A DNA stretch of 6,025 bases. Source: Anaerolinea thermophila (lineage in GTDB: Bacteria; Chloroflexota; Anaerolineae; Anaerolineales; Villigracilaceae). A model generated the notes under the pieces. The model was not told the origin of the DNA. It ran no database searches and saw only the letters and a list, made by a program, of their open reading frames with translations. The stretch spans positions 3,484-9,508 of the forward strand of contig DZBA01000048.1 in assembly GCA_022729775.1 (NCBI GenBank), read 5' to 3'. Positions 1 through 5,478 of this stretch are shown here, in pieces; within the stretch, counting starts at the first letter, position 1; the number at the start of each line of letters is the position of its first letter. A program made the translations under genes and the position numbers.

Positions 1-188
1 TTGCGACGGTTACAGCGCAAACAAGCCAAAGCGAGATTATCCGCAGTTGTATCTCCGCCGTGTTGAACGGGGACAATATGGTCAGGCTCATGCTCGTAAG
101 CGCTGGCTGACTGAGGCATCAAGCAATATTCGCACTGGTTTTTTGCGCGCTCTCTAACGATCTTACGGAGCGATGATGATACATCCAT
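1..188 (-). CDS. HNH endonuclease, N-terminal part (gene runs off the left edge)
   Basis: Translating the minus strand from the ATG at 188 gives 62 complete codons with no stop before the window edge, so only the N-terminal part is visible. The residues match the HNH (McrA-like) nuclease fold. A CxxC pair (C19, C22) and a second CxxC (C56, C59) would bind structural zinc. The catalytic segment is D36-H37 followed by IVP, then H43-G44-G45, N51, and N60 after the last Cys. HNH enzymes of this fold cut DNA with a single metal ion; the target here cannot be read from sequence. The start lies one base after the TAA of the upstream 117-aa gene (TAAcATG), which suggests translational coupling. No strong Shine-Dalgarno is seen, only a weak purine stretch in the end of the upstream gene. 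It could be a solitary housekeeping-type HNH protein or the effector of a small two-gene module. Confidence 0.88.
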   Translation of the reverse strand, partial: MDVSSSLRKIVRERAKNQCEYCLMPQSASAYEHEPDHIVPVQHGGDTTADNLALACLRCNRR

Positions 189-189
189 G

Positions 190-543
190 TTATTTGCTTT
201 TGCCCAATAATTGTTCTTGTGCCTGCGTTTTTAACATGACGAGAAAATGCTCAAGCAGTTCAATTTCGTCCAATTCATGCTGTTCATCTTCCGAGAGCAG
301 ACCTGATTCGTTTAGGGCAAGCAACCGTCTTAAATTATTTTGCGCGCGCGCGGATACTTTATAAGCCGCCACTTGCTTGGGCGTCGGTCCTTTGGATAGG
401 AATTCCACCACCTCCGTAACGGTTTGAGCCGTTGGGGTTTTGAAGCCAGCCAGCAAGAGTTCCAGCGTCAGCGGCAGCCATTGATTCAACCGTCGTAACT
501 TTGGGGCAAGCGTGTCCGGGACGTTCATGGTCACTTCAATCAT
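190..543 (-). CDS. conserved-looking small protein of unknown function, paired with HNH gene
   Basis: This encodes 117 aa. The frame stays open further upstream, but the ATG at 543 is chosen because a perfect AGGAGG (549-554) sits 5 nt before it. The longer version would also overlap the preceding gene. The protein starts with a short strand-like stretch (residues 2-9, IEVTMNVP), followed by amphipathic helices and a Leu-rich segment (22-33, WLPLTLELLLAG). Then come a TPTAQTVTEVVEFLS helix (37-50), a basic 'SARAQNNLRRLLALNESG' stretch (64-81), and an acidic helical C-terminus with EDEQHELDEIELLEH (85-99). There is no signal peptide, membrane helix or catalytic motif. From memory, similar ~100-aa proteins occur beside HNH genes in Chloroflexota and Cyanobacteria, but I cannot name a family. 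The strand-helix start resembles small DNA-binding antitoxins only loosely. It lies 13 nt after the Crp/Fnr gene and 1 nt before the HNH gene, so it is probably co-transcribed with both. Confidence 0.8.
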   Translation of the reverse strand: MIEVTMNVPDTLAPKLRRLNQWLPLTLELLLAGFKTPTAQTVTEVVEFLSKGPTPKQVAAYKVSARAQNNLRRLLALNESGLLSEDEQHELDEIELLEHFLVMLKTQAQEQLLGKSK

Positions 544-548
544 ATTTA

Positions 549-554
549 CCTCCT
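549..554 (-). promoter_or_regulatory. ribosome binding site AGGAGG of the 117-aa gene
   Basis: The minus strand reads AGGAGG followed by 5 nt and ATG (543). It begins two bases after the TAG stop of the Crp/Fnr gene (557-559). This perfect Shine-Dalgarno decides the start and rejects the 20-residue longer reading. It is the strongest ribosome binding site in the window, suggesting the small protein is made at a higher rate than its operon neighbours. Confidence 0.85.
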
Positions 555-556
555 CT

Positions 557-1234
557 CTAATTATGCGGCTGGGTCCACTGGCGGAAGATTTCCTTATCCA
601 CAATTTGGATGCGACGGTCTTCGATGGCGATTGCGCCGCTTCTTTCGAGTTCTTTCAGCGAGCGCGCCACCACCTCGCGGACAGTTCCCAGCCGCGCGGC
701 GAGTTGTTCCTGCGTGCAATGCTTTTCCTGCGGAAGTTCTTCGATCAAACGTGCGAGGCGATGCGTAACTTGGTAGAACGCCATTTCGCTAACCTTGTGA
801 ACCATGCCGCGCAGCATCCTTCCAAAGTTGACCAGCACTTTTTGCGCAAACAGCGGATGCGACTTGATTAGCCCGCGCAGCATTTCGCTTTCGATCACCC
901 ATACGCGGCATGTTTCCAGCGCTTCCACGTTGACAGGATTCATTCCGCTGTCAAACGCGGGGACTTCGGCGAAGGTATCGCCTTCCTGCAAAATGCGGAC
1001 AATGTACTGCCGACCTTGCGGAGATAAGCGGAATAATTTTGCGCTGCCCTCTTCGACAAAATACAAACCATCGCAGGGGTCGCCTTCCCAAAAAAGCGTA
1101 ACGCCGCGCTGGTATTCGCGTTTGGTCATGTGCTTTGCAATTTCTTTGAGCATTTCATCGGGCAGGTCATCGAAATACTCGTTGCTTCGCAAAGCCTGAA
1201 TACGCTCTGACGTTTTTGTATCAACAGTCTTCAT
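557..1234 (-). CDS. Crp/Fnr-family transcriptional regulator
   Basis: This encodes 225 aa, the usual length for the family. An N-terminal cyclic-nucleotide-binding-like beta-roll spans about residues 20-120, with FWEGDPCDGLYFVEEG at 48-63 and LQEGDTFAEVPAFD at 82-95. A dimerisation helix follows (about 125-160). The C-terminal winged helix-turn-helix has TQEQLAARLG at 174-183 and recognition helix TVREVVARSLKELE at 184-197. The CRP phosphate-cassette Arg-Ser is replaced by an NPVN stretch (99-102), so cAMP binding is unlikely. The only cysteines are C54, C109 and C173, so there is no FNR-type N-terminal iron-sulfur cluster. The effector is therefore unknown; redox, small molecule or none are all possible. 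The ATG directly follows the TAA of the phosphoribosyltransferase gene with zero gap. The GGTGA in the end of that gene can serve as its ribosome binding site, indicating translational coupling. Its targets are not evident; no clear dyad for it was found in the window. Confidence 0.93.
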   Translation of the reverse strand: MKTVDTKTSERIQALRSNEYFDDLPDEMLKEIAKHMTKREYQRGVTLFWEGDPCDGLYFVEEGSAKLFRLSPQGRQYIVRILQEGDTFAEVPAFDSGMNPVNVEALETCRVWVIESEMLRGLIKSHPLFAQKVLVNFGRMLRGMVHKVSEMAFYQVTHRLARLIEELPQEKHCTQEQLAARLGTVREVVARSLKELERSGAIAIEDRRIQIVDKEIFRQWTQPHN

Positions 1235-1744
1235 TTAGATTTCACCAAGCAGAACGCGGTCTGTGCCACGACCAATCTCCCAGGGGTAAATGATAAAGGC
1301 GTCGGTCACTGCCGCAAAATAATCGGGGCGCGCGTTTCCAAACAGGTTGCGATATGGGTTGAAGTGCAGCACGCAGGTTTCGGGAAATCCGCCCGCGGCA
1401 GAGACGCGATTCTTTACGGCGGTAATGGTGCGCCCCGAACCCCAAACGTCATCCACAATCAAAGTGGGACGCCCGCGCAGTTTATCATCGGCGGGGAATT
1501 GGATGAACTCGGGCCACGCCATCAGCGACGCGCGCTCGCTTCGCATTTGCGCGGGGAAATCCACTGCGGCGGTGAGGATGTGCGTAATGCCCATCGCTTC
1601 GGCAAGCATTCCACCGGGGACGATGCCCCCGCGTGTGATCATAACCATTGCGGTAAATTCGCGTTTGAATTGCGGAAGCAGGTAATCAATCAGTTTATCT
1701 ACTTCCTCCCATGAAATCATTTCACGGCGGGGTTCAGGTTGCAT
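1235..1744 (-). CDS. purine-type phosphoribosyltransferase (COG2236-like, Hpt/Gpt group)
   Basis: This encodes 169 aa, a typical length for single-domain type I phosphoribosyltransferases. The PRPP-binding motif is clear at 95-107 (LIVDDVWGSGRTI): two acidic residues, then the GSGRT loop. An upstream R38-G-G with VPG at 42-44 forms the pyrophosphate loop. A C-terminal YPWE (153-156) matches the aromatic base-stacking region seen in xanthine/hypoxanthine enzymes. Family knowledge says such enzymes join a purine base to PRPP to make the nucleotide monophosphate in cytosolic salvage; the exact base is not determined here. The start at 1744 is preferred over M9 because AAAAGGA (1750-1756) lies 5 nt upstream. 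It is the first gene of the cluster and abuts the regulator gene. No convincing promoter was found; any promoter would lie within or upstream of the repeat-filled intergenic region. Confidence 0.9.
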   Translation of the reverse strand: MQPEPRREMISWEEVDKLIDYLLPQFKREFTAMVMITRGGIVPGGMLAEAMGITHILTAAVDFPAQMRSERASLMAWPEFIQFPADDKLRGRPTLIVDDVWGSGRTITAVKNRVSAAGGFPETCVLHFNPYRNLFGNARPDYFAAVTDAFIIYPWEIGRGTDRVLLGEI

Positions 1745-1770
1745 GAAAGTCCTTTTGGTAAATTTTTTTC

Positions 1771-1830
1771 AACACAAAGTACACGAAGCGCACAAAGGAG
1801 GTTTAAGGTTTCCTTTGTGACCTTTGTGTT
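1771..1830. repeat. 9-bp-period CACAAAGGN inverted repeat
   Basis: The plus strand has three tandem 9-mers (cacaaagta, cacgaagcg, cacaaagga at 1773-1799). An 11-nt spacer follows, then two inverted units (tcctttgtg, acctttgtg at 1811-1828). The inner stem pairs 1791-1799 with 1811-1819 exactly, and the outer one pairs 1771-1779 with 1822-1830. This sequence lies in the leader or promoter region of the phosphoribosyltransferase gene. Similar 'TTTGTG(N)CCTTTGTG' tracts recur in intergenic DNA of several phyla, by recollection. No T tract follows the hairpin on the transcribed minus strand, so it is not an obvious terminator. Its role is unknown. Confidence 0.75.
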
Positions 1831-1842
1831 TAACTTCTAGTG

Positions 1843-1849
1843 TTAATAT
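1843..1849. repeat. left copy of 7-bp direct repeat TTAATAT (putative target-site duplication)
   Basis: TTAATAT here is identical to 1955-1961, immediately outside the two ends of the palindromic element. With one more base the repeat is 8 bp (GTTAATAT at 1842-1849 and 1954-1961), but then the right copy borrows the last base of the inverted repeat. The 7-bp reading keeps the inverted repeats symmetric. Confidence 0.6.
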
Positions 1850-1954
1850 CTCACTTTACGCACTTTAAACATGTCACCCTGAGCGTAGCGAAGGGTCTCC
1901 GAGACAATCGTAGAGGTTCTTCGCTGCGCTCAGAACGACACTGCGTAAGGTGAG
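1850..1954. mobile_element. MITE-like palindromic element with terminal inverted repeats and 7-bp target duplication
   Basis: The 105-bp stretch starts with CTCACTTTACGCA (1850-1862) and ends with TGCGTAAGGTGAG (1942-1954); these are inverted repeats matching at 12 of 13 positions. Inside lies a second imperfect dyad (1872-1899 with 1913-1940), built on CTGAGCG(T/C)AGCGAAG and matching at 21 of 28 positions. All eight mismatches in both dyads are transitions. TTAATAT flanks the element directly on both sides (1843-1849 and 1955-1961), as a target-site duplication would. There is no coding capacity, so any movement would need a transposase in trans. The 'CTGAGCGNAGCGAAG' core is a widely dispersed intergenic palindrome by recollection. 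As RNA it would form a long hairpin just after the membrane-protein gene and could attenuate or terminate that transcript. Confidence 0.7.
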
Positions 1955-1961
1955 TTAATAT
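1955..1961. repeat. right copy of TTAATAT, overlapping the stop codon of the membrane-protein gene
   Basis: This copy contains the TAA stop (1955-1957) and the last codon (TAT, Tyr298), plus one more base of the membrane-protein gene read on the minus strand. An insertion duplicating this site would leave the reading frame and stop intact. Confidence 0.6.
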
Positions 1962-2851
1962 CCCAATACCGCAGCCAGCGGAGCAGGGGCAGAGACGCGC
2001 TCGGATGAGCCGTGCGCGCGGGCTTTTTCCACATCACGCGCCCAGATGTACAGGCAGGTGTGGTATGCGGTGCTGGTGTAGGAACTGAAAATACTGGCGA
2101 CCAACACAAAGGGCAGGAAGATGAGCGCGGCGATGACAAGTCCTGTGACGGTGAGCGCAGCGCTGCTGCTTGCTGAAAGCGTGCCAAAGACAACCAGACC
2201 TGCCAGCGCAAGTCCAATCATGACGAAGACAAAGCCAATCAAGCCTGTGACAAAACCCACGCCCACTGTGCTGATGCCGATGAGCAGCAGGTTTTCTTTG
2301 GCTATGTTCCCCACGCGCTTCAATCCGTCTTTGAGATTCAAGTCATCAATGATCATGGCAGGCAATACAAGATAGGCAGCCTCTGTCCACAAGGTTTCGA
2401 GCAGGCTTGTTGCTGTGCGCATTAAATTAGCGGTGAGATTCTTCTTCTTATTTTTTTGCGCCGCGTTCTTCAACAAGTTGACCGCTGTCGAAGCCGCTGC
2501 CAGCGTGAGGATGTCCCAAAAGTCGCGGCGGACGATTGCCCAGGCTTTGTCCATCCTGCCATCGCCTTCGGAAAGATAGCCGTAAATTAAATAGATGGTC
2601 ATGGCAGAGAAAACGTAGGTCACGACAAATTGGGCAAAGACCAACACGCCGCCTAGAACAAATGTGACCATGCCCCCAATTCCTTCGGTTCCAAAAATCA
2701 GGTACGAAACAGCCATTGGGACAATTCCCAACACAGAGACAATCATCCCCGCGATGAGGGCGTAGACAGAAGGCTTGAGCAGGTCTTTATCTTGAAACGC
2801 CATGCGCCAAGCCTGTTTGAGAAAACCCCAGCCGAGCGAAAAACTTTGCAT
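1955..2851 (-). CDS. polytopic integral membrane protein (DUF6159-like)
   Basis: This encodes 298 aa. Hydrophobic segments lie at about 28-53, 60-92, 112-127, 155-168, 186-223 and 232-257, giving roughly six membrane spans. A basic cytoplasmic loop with NKKKN at 134-138 separates the two halves. The central stretch around 150-178 (ETLWTEAAYLVLPAMI, then DDLNLKDGLKR) resembles the conserved 'TxxVLPxxxxE...AxKRS' block I associate with DUF6159, a family without assigned function. That match is from memory and is not certain. The C-terminal tail (271-298) is polar and likely soluble. There are no transporter or enzyme motifs. The ATG at 2851 is supported by AAAGGAG 8 nt upstream (2860-2866). An extended -10 box before it indicates its own promoter, so it need not depend on the sbcC transcript 41 nt upstream. 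Its function is unknown. Confidence 0.85.
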   Translation of the reverse strand: MQSFSLGWGFLKQAWRMAFQDKDLLKPSVYALIAGMIVSVLGIVPMAVSYLIFGTEGIGGMVTFVLGGVLVFAQFVVTYVFSAMTIYLIYGYLSEGDGRMDKAWAIVRRDFWDILTLAAASTAVNLLKNAAQKNKKKNLTANLMRTATSLLETLWTEAAYLVLPAMIIDDLNLKDGLKRVGNIAKENLLLIGISTVGVGFVTGLIGFVFVMIGLALAGLVVFGTLSASSSAALTVTGLVIAALIFLPFVLVASIFSSYTSTAYHTCLYIWARDVEKARAHGSSERVSAPAPLAAVLGY

Positions 2852-2859
2852 AGGACACT

Positions 2860-2866
2860 CTCCTTT
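2860..2866 (-). promoter_or_regulatory. ribosome binding site AAAGGAG of the membrane-protein gene
   Basis: The minus strand reads AAAGGAG, then 8 nt, then the ATG at 2851. The spacing is normal and supports this start. Confidence 0.75.
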
Positions 2867-2880
2867 AGATTGATGGTTCG

Positions 2881-2889
2881 ATTATAGCA
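2881..2889 (-). promoter_or_regulatory. extended -10 promoter TGCTATAAT for the membrane-protein gene
   Basis: The minus strand shows TGCTATAAT, a consensus extended -10 (TGnTATAAT), in the 41-nt gap after sbcC. No good -35 is seen at 16-18 bp, as is usual for extended -10 promoters. Transcription would start near 2874, giving a leader of about 23 nt that holds the AAAGGAG. The next bases (CGAACCA) repeat exactly those after the -10 of the divergent Thr/Pro gene. Confidence 0.65.
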
Positions 2890-2892
2890 AAA

Positions 2893-5454
2893 TTAAATTA
2901 CCTTGACCGCGCTCCCCCGCTCGGTCTTCTCCACCTCGATGCGGTTTGGGAACATATCCTTCAACTCGTCCAAATGTGTGATGACGAGAATCTTCGCAAA
3001 GTCATGTTTGACCAGATTGATCGCCTCGACCAGACGCAGCCTGCCCAGCGCGTCTTGCGAGCCGAAGCCCTCATCAATAACCAGAGTTTGCAAGCGCGCG
3101 CCTTTTCTTTGCGCCAAAATTTCCGAGAGCGCGAGTCGAATCGCAAAGTTGATGCGGAACGCTTCGCCGCCCGAATACATCTCATAATCGCGCATCCCGC
3201 TCCCATCGCTGATTTGAATTTCCAGCGTTTCTTTTTTATCTTCGCGCTTCTTATCTTTATATTCTTCCAGCGTGCTAAAGCGCACAGACATTTGACCGTC
3301 GCTCAATCTTTCCAGCAGGCTGTTTGCCTTGTCTTGAATTTGCGGCAGCGCTTGTTCGATGAGCAGGGCAGGCACGCCGTCCTTGCTGAAGGAGCGCTCC
3401 AGAATTTTATAGCGCATTGCCTGTTGAGCCAGTTCGCCGCGCCGCTGTTCATAATCGGATTTGCGCGCGCGCAACGCGGTCAACGCCTGAACTTTTTGCT
3501 GCGCCCCGCCGACCTGTTCGCGGGTTTCGTTTTCTTCTTCCCGCAGTGAAAATAACGCGCGTTCGGCGGCGTTCAAATCGGGCGCGGAAGATTCCGTTGC
3601 CTCCAAATTTTTCTTTGCGGATTGATGTTCAGATTCCAAGGTTGCGATTTCAGATTTTCGACTTTCGGTTTCAGAAGTCTGGCTTTTGATTTCGCTTTCG
3701 ATTTGTTTAATAACCTCGCGCGCGGTATCCAACTTGCGATATTCTTCATCCGCAGCCCGCATATCGAGTTCCTCTTTTCTTTTTGCGCCATGCGCCGAAA
3801 CGTCATAGCCGAGTTTCGCAAGTTCCTTATCCAGCGACTTCAATTGCTTGCGCGCGCCTTCGGCAAAGGATTCATTCTCCAACAACAGCGTTACATCTTG
3901 CAGGCGCTTTTCGCCGTTCGATTTCCAATCCTGTTCAGCGGATTGGATCGCCCCTACGCGCTCGTTCAACTGCGAGATGGCGTTGGAATATTTCACGCGC
4001 TCATTTTCCGCATTGGTTAATTTGGCTATCAGCACTTGGTGGGCGGCAATTTCAGATTCTATGTTCTCGATGTCTTTCTTGTTTTCGCGGAATTGGTCTC
4101 CCCTGGTTGTGCCTTCGCGCGTCAAATCTTCGATTGTTTTCGCGCGATGACTTTCCGTTAGTTCTTGTCCGCAAACGGGACAAAAAGATTCGCTGGTTTC
4201 TTCCAGTTTTTTAATTCGCTCTGCAAGCGCATCCATTTCTTTTCGCAGCGATTCGTTTTCCGCCTTTAAGGTTGCCGCTTTTTCACGCGCGTCATTTTTG
4301 CGCGTTTCCAACTCTGCGCGTTCTTTTATTTTTTCTTCGACTTCGCTTAATGATATTTTAGCCGCTTCGACCTGTTCTTCCAATTTGCCGATTCCCATTA
4401 ACTGGTCGTTGATTGTCAACTGCTGATTCTTTAACGTTTCGCGTTCTTGTTCCAGTTTTGCGCGTTCCACTTCGACCTCGCGCAGCAAGGGTTGGCGCTG
4501 CTCATCATATTCGCGGAATTGACTCGCCACCGCGTCGAGTTCTTCCAACTGCTTGCGCGTCTTTTGCCATGACCGATACGCTGACTCGATTTGCTTTGCG
4601 CGGCTGATTAAATCCGCGTGAAGGGCGCGCGCGGATTCTTTCTCCGCAAGCCGCGATTCGATTCCCGCAAGCGCGGCGCGCGATCGTTCCAGCGCGGCGG
4701 ATAAAGTCGCGGCGAGTTTTTTTTGCTCGCTGACCAACGCCGCGTTCCGTCGAATATTTTCCAGCGCGGATTCTTGCGTGGCGCGGGCGGAGGATAACTG
4801 CGCGAGGGATTTTTCCAACTCCGCGAGGCGACTCTTCCGCGCGGATTCTTCCGCGAGTTCGCCGTCAATCTCTGCAATGCGCCCTTCTACTTCGCGGATG
4901 TCGTCTTCGATGCCCTTGCGTTTTTCTGCCGCGCGTTCTTTATACTCGTCCCAAATTTCGAGACCCAAAATCGAACTTAAGATTGCTTTGCGCTCGCTGG
5001 CTTTCTTCTGCGTGAATTGGTCGGCTTTGCCCTGCAAAAAAAACGAGGCGTTGATAAACGTTTCATAATCGAGGCGCAGGGTTTGTTCGATGCGCGTTTG
5101 AGTCTCGCTGGTTGATTTTTCTGTCAGTGGACGCCAGTCATCGTCCGCTTGAATTTGAAATTCGAGCGTGGTTGATTTTCCGCGCGGAAGTTTTCGCAGC
5201 ACGCGATATGTATTGCCTTCATAGCGAAATGTCAGCGCAACTTCGGCGGCTTTGACGTTTGCATTCAAATTGATGACATCCGCGCTTTTTCCGCGCGCTT
5301 TGCCGAACAACGCCCAGGTGAACGCATCCAGCAGGGAGGATTTCCCCGCGCCGTTCTGACCGGAGATGCACGCCAGATTGAACGAATCAAAGTCCAAATC
5401 AACCGGCTCTTGATATGAAAGAAAACCTGCAATACGAAGGTGAATGGGAATCAT
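2893..5454 (-). CDS. sbcC: SbcC/Rad50-type DNA repair exonuclease ATPase subunit
   Basis: This encodes 853 aa, close to archaeal Rad50 (about 880) and shorter than E. coli SbcC (1048). The ABC ATPase halves lie at the two ends. Walker A is GQNGAGKSS at 32-40 and the Q-loop glutamine is Q141 (FFLQGKADQF). The signature is SGGE at 761-764, Walker B is LVIDE at 791-795, the D-loop is GSQD at 798-801, and the H-loop histidine is H827. Between them two long coiled coils (about 165-420 and 440-680) flank a zinc hook, C425-P-V-C428. Family knowledge: SbcC/Rad50 dimers tether DNA through the hook and, with the SbcD/Mre11 nuclease, process DNA ends and hairpins. sbcD is usually adjacent and upstream, but it is absent here, where the neighbour is divergent. 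The ATG at 5454 gives the standard N-terminus (MIPIHLRIAGFLSY). No Shine-Dalgarno precedes it, and a TATAAT only 7 nt upstream suggests a leaderless mRNA. All key residues are intact. Confidence 0.96.
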   Translation of the reverse strand: MIPIHLRIAGFLSYQEPVDLDFDSFNLACISGQNGAGKSSLLDAFTWALFGKARGKSADVINLNANVKAAEVALTFRYEGNTYRVLRKLPRGKSTTLEFQIQADDDWRPLTEKSTSETQTRIEQTLRLDYETFINASFFLQGKADQFTQKKASERKAILSSILGLEIWDEYKERAAEKRKGIEDDIREVEGRIAEIDGELAEESARKSRLAELEKSLAQLSSARATQESALENIRRNAALVSEQKKLAATLSAALERSRAALAGIESRLAEKESARALHADLISRAKQIESAYRSWQKTRKQLEELDAVASQFREYDEQRQPLLREVEVERAKLEQERETLKNQQLTINDQLMGIGKLEEQVEAAKISLSEVEEKIKERAELETRKNDAREKAATLKAENESLRKEMDALAERIKKLEETSESFCPVCGQELTESHRAKTIEDLTREGTTRGDQFRENKKDIENIESEIAAHQVLIAKLTNAENERVKYSNAISQLNERVGAIQSAEQDWKSNGEKRLQDVTLLLENESFAEGARKQLKSLDKELAKLGYDVSAHGAKRKEELDMRAADEEYRKLDTAREVIKQIESEIKSQTSETESRKSEIATLESEHQSAKKNLEATESSAPDLNAAERALFSLREEENETREQVGGAQQKVQALTALRARKSDYEQRRGELAQQAMRYKILERSFSKDGVPALLIEQALPQIQDKANSLLERLSDGQMSVRFSTLEEYKDKKREDKKETLEIQISDGSGMRDYEMYSGGEAFRINFAIRLALSEILAQRKGARLQTLVIDEGFGSQDALGRLRLVEAINLVKHDFAKILVITHLDELKDMFPNRIEVEKTERGSAVKVI

Positions 5455-5461
5455 TAGTTCG

Positions 5462-5467
5462 ATTATA
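5462..5467 (-). promoter_or_regulatory. -10 box TATAAT of sbcC
   Basis: This is a perfect -10 hexamer on the minus strand ending 7 nt before the sbcC ATG (5454). Initiation 6-8 nt downstream would fall at or next to the A of ATG, so the mRNA would have no leader. That agrees with the missing Shine-Dalgarno. The -35 region would lie inside the divergent coding sequence and is weak. Confidence 0.6.
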
Positions 5468-5469
5468 AT
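5464..5469 (+). promoter_or_regulatory. -10 box TATAAT of the Thr/Pro-rich protein gene
   Basis: This is a perfect -10 hexamer with 9 nt to the ATG at 5479. Transcription would start about 2-3 nt before the ATG, and no Shine-Dalgarno exists, so translation is probably leaderless. The -35 region would lie in the first codons of sbcC and is weak. Confidence 0.6.
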
Positions 5470-5478
5470 CGAACCACT

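Larger units (their letters stand above)
5457..5474. promoter_or_regulatory. 18-bp perfect palindrome carrying overlapping divergent -10 boxes
   Basis: GTTCGATTATAATCGAAC is its own reverse complement and fills most of the 24-nt gap between the divergent starts at 5454 and 5479. It contains TATAAT on the plus strand (5464-5469) and TATAAT on the minus strand (5462-5467). The two boxes share four base pairs, so polymerase could occupy only one at a time. It may equally be an operator for a dimeric repressor. No convincing -35 or TGn extension is present on either strand. Confidence 0.7.

Noticed and set aside
544..603. Longer version of the 117-aa protein starting at 603
   Set aside because: It would overlap the 3' end of the Crp/Fnr gene by 47 bases, and the perfect AGGAGG lies before the internal ATG at 543.
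1745..1850. CRP-like TGTGA-N6-TCACA site in the PRTase leader
   Set aside because: TGTGA and TCACA fragments occur only as part of the CACAAAGG repeats; spacing and symmetry do not fit a CRP or FNR operator.
1930..2217. 95-codon minus-strand open frame over the end of the membrane-protein gene
   Set aside because: It lies in another frame of the same strand within a clear coding gene and runs into the palindromic element; it looks like a shadow.
3597..3715. Sequence in the sbcC coiled coil resembling dispersed 'GAATCTGAAATC' repeats
   Set aside because: It is in frame, encodes a normal Glu/Ser/Lys-rich coiled coil (about residues 580-620), and shows no exact repeat unit.
2974..4214. Several long plus-strand open frames antisense to sbcC
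   Set aside because: They mirror sbcC codons in a GC-rich gene, lack ribosome binding sites and show no domain-like sequence.
5036..5043. Run of eight T on the coding strand of sbcC as a possible frameshift site
   Set aside because: It encodes Phe-Phe-Leu just before the conserved Q-loop glutamine in the intact frame; there is no stop or alternative frame of interest nearby.
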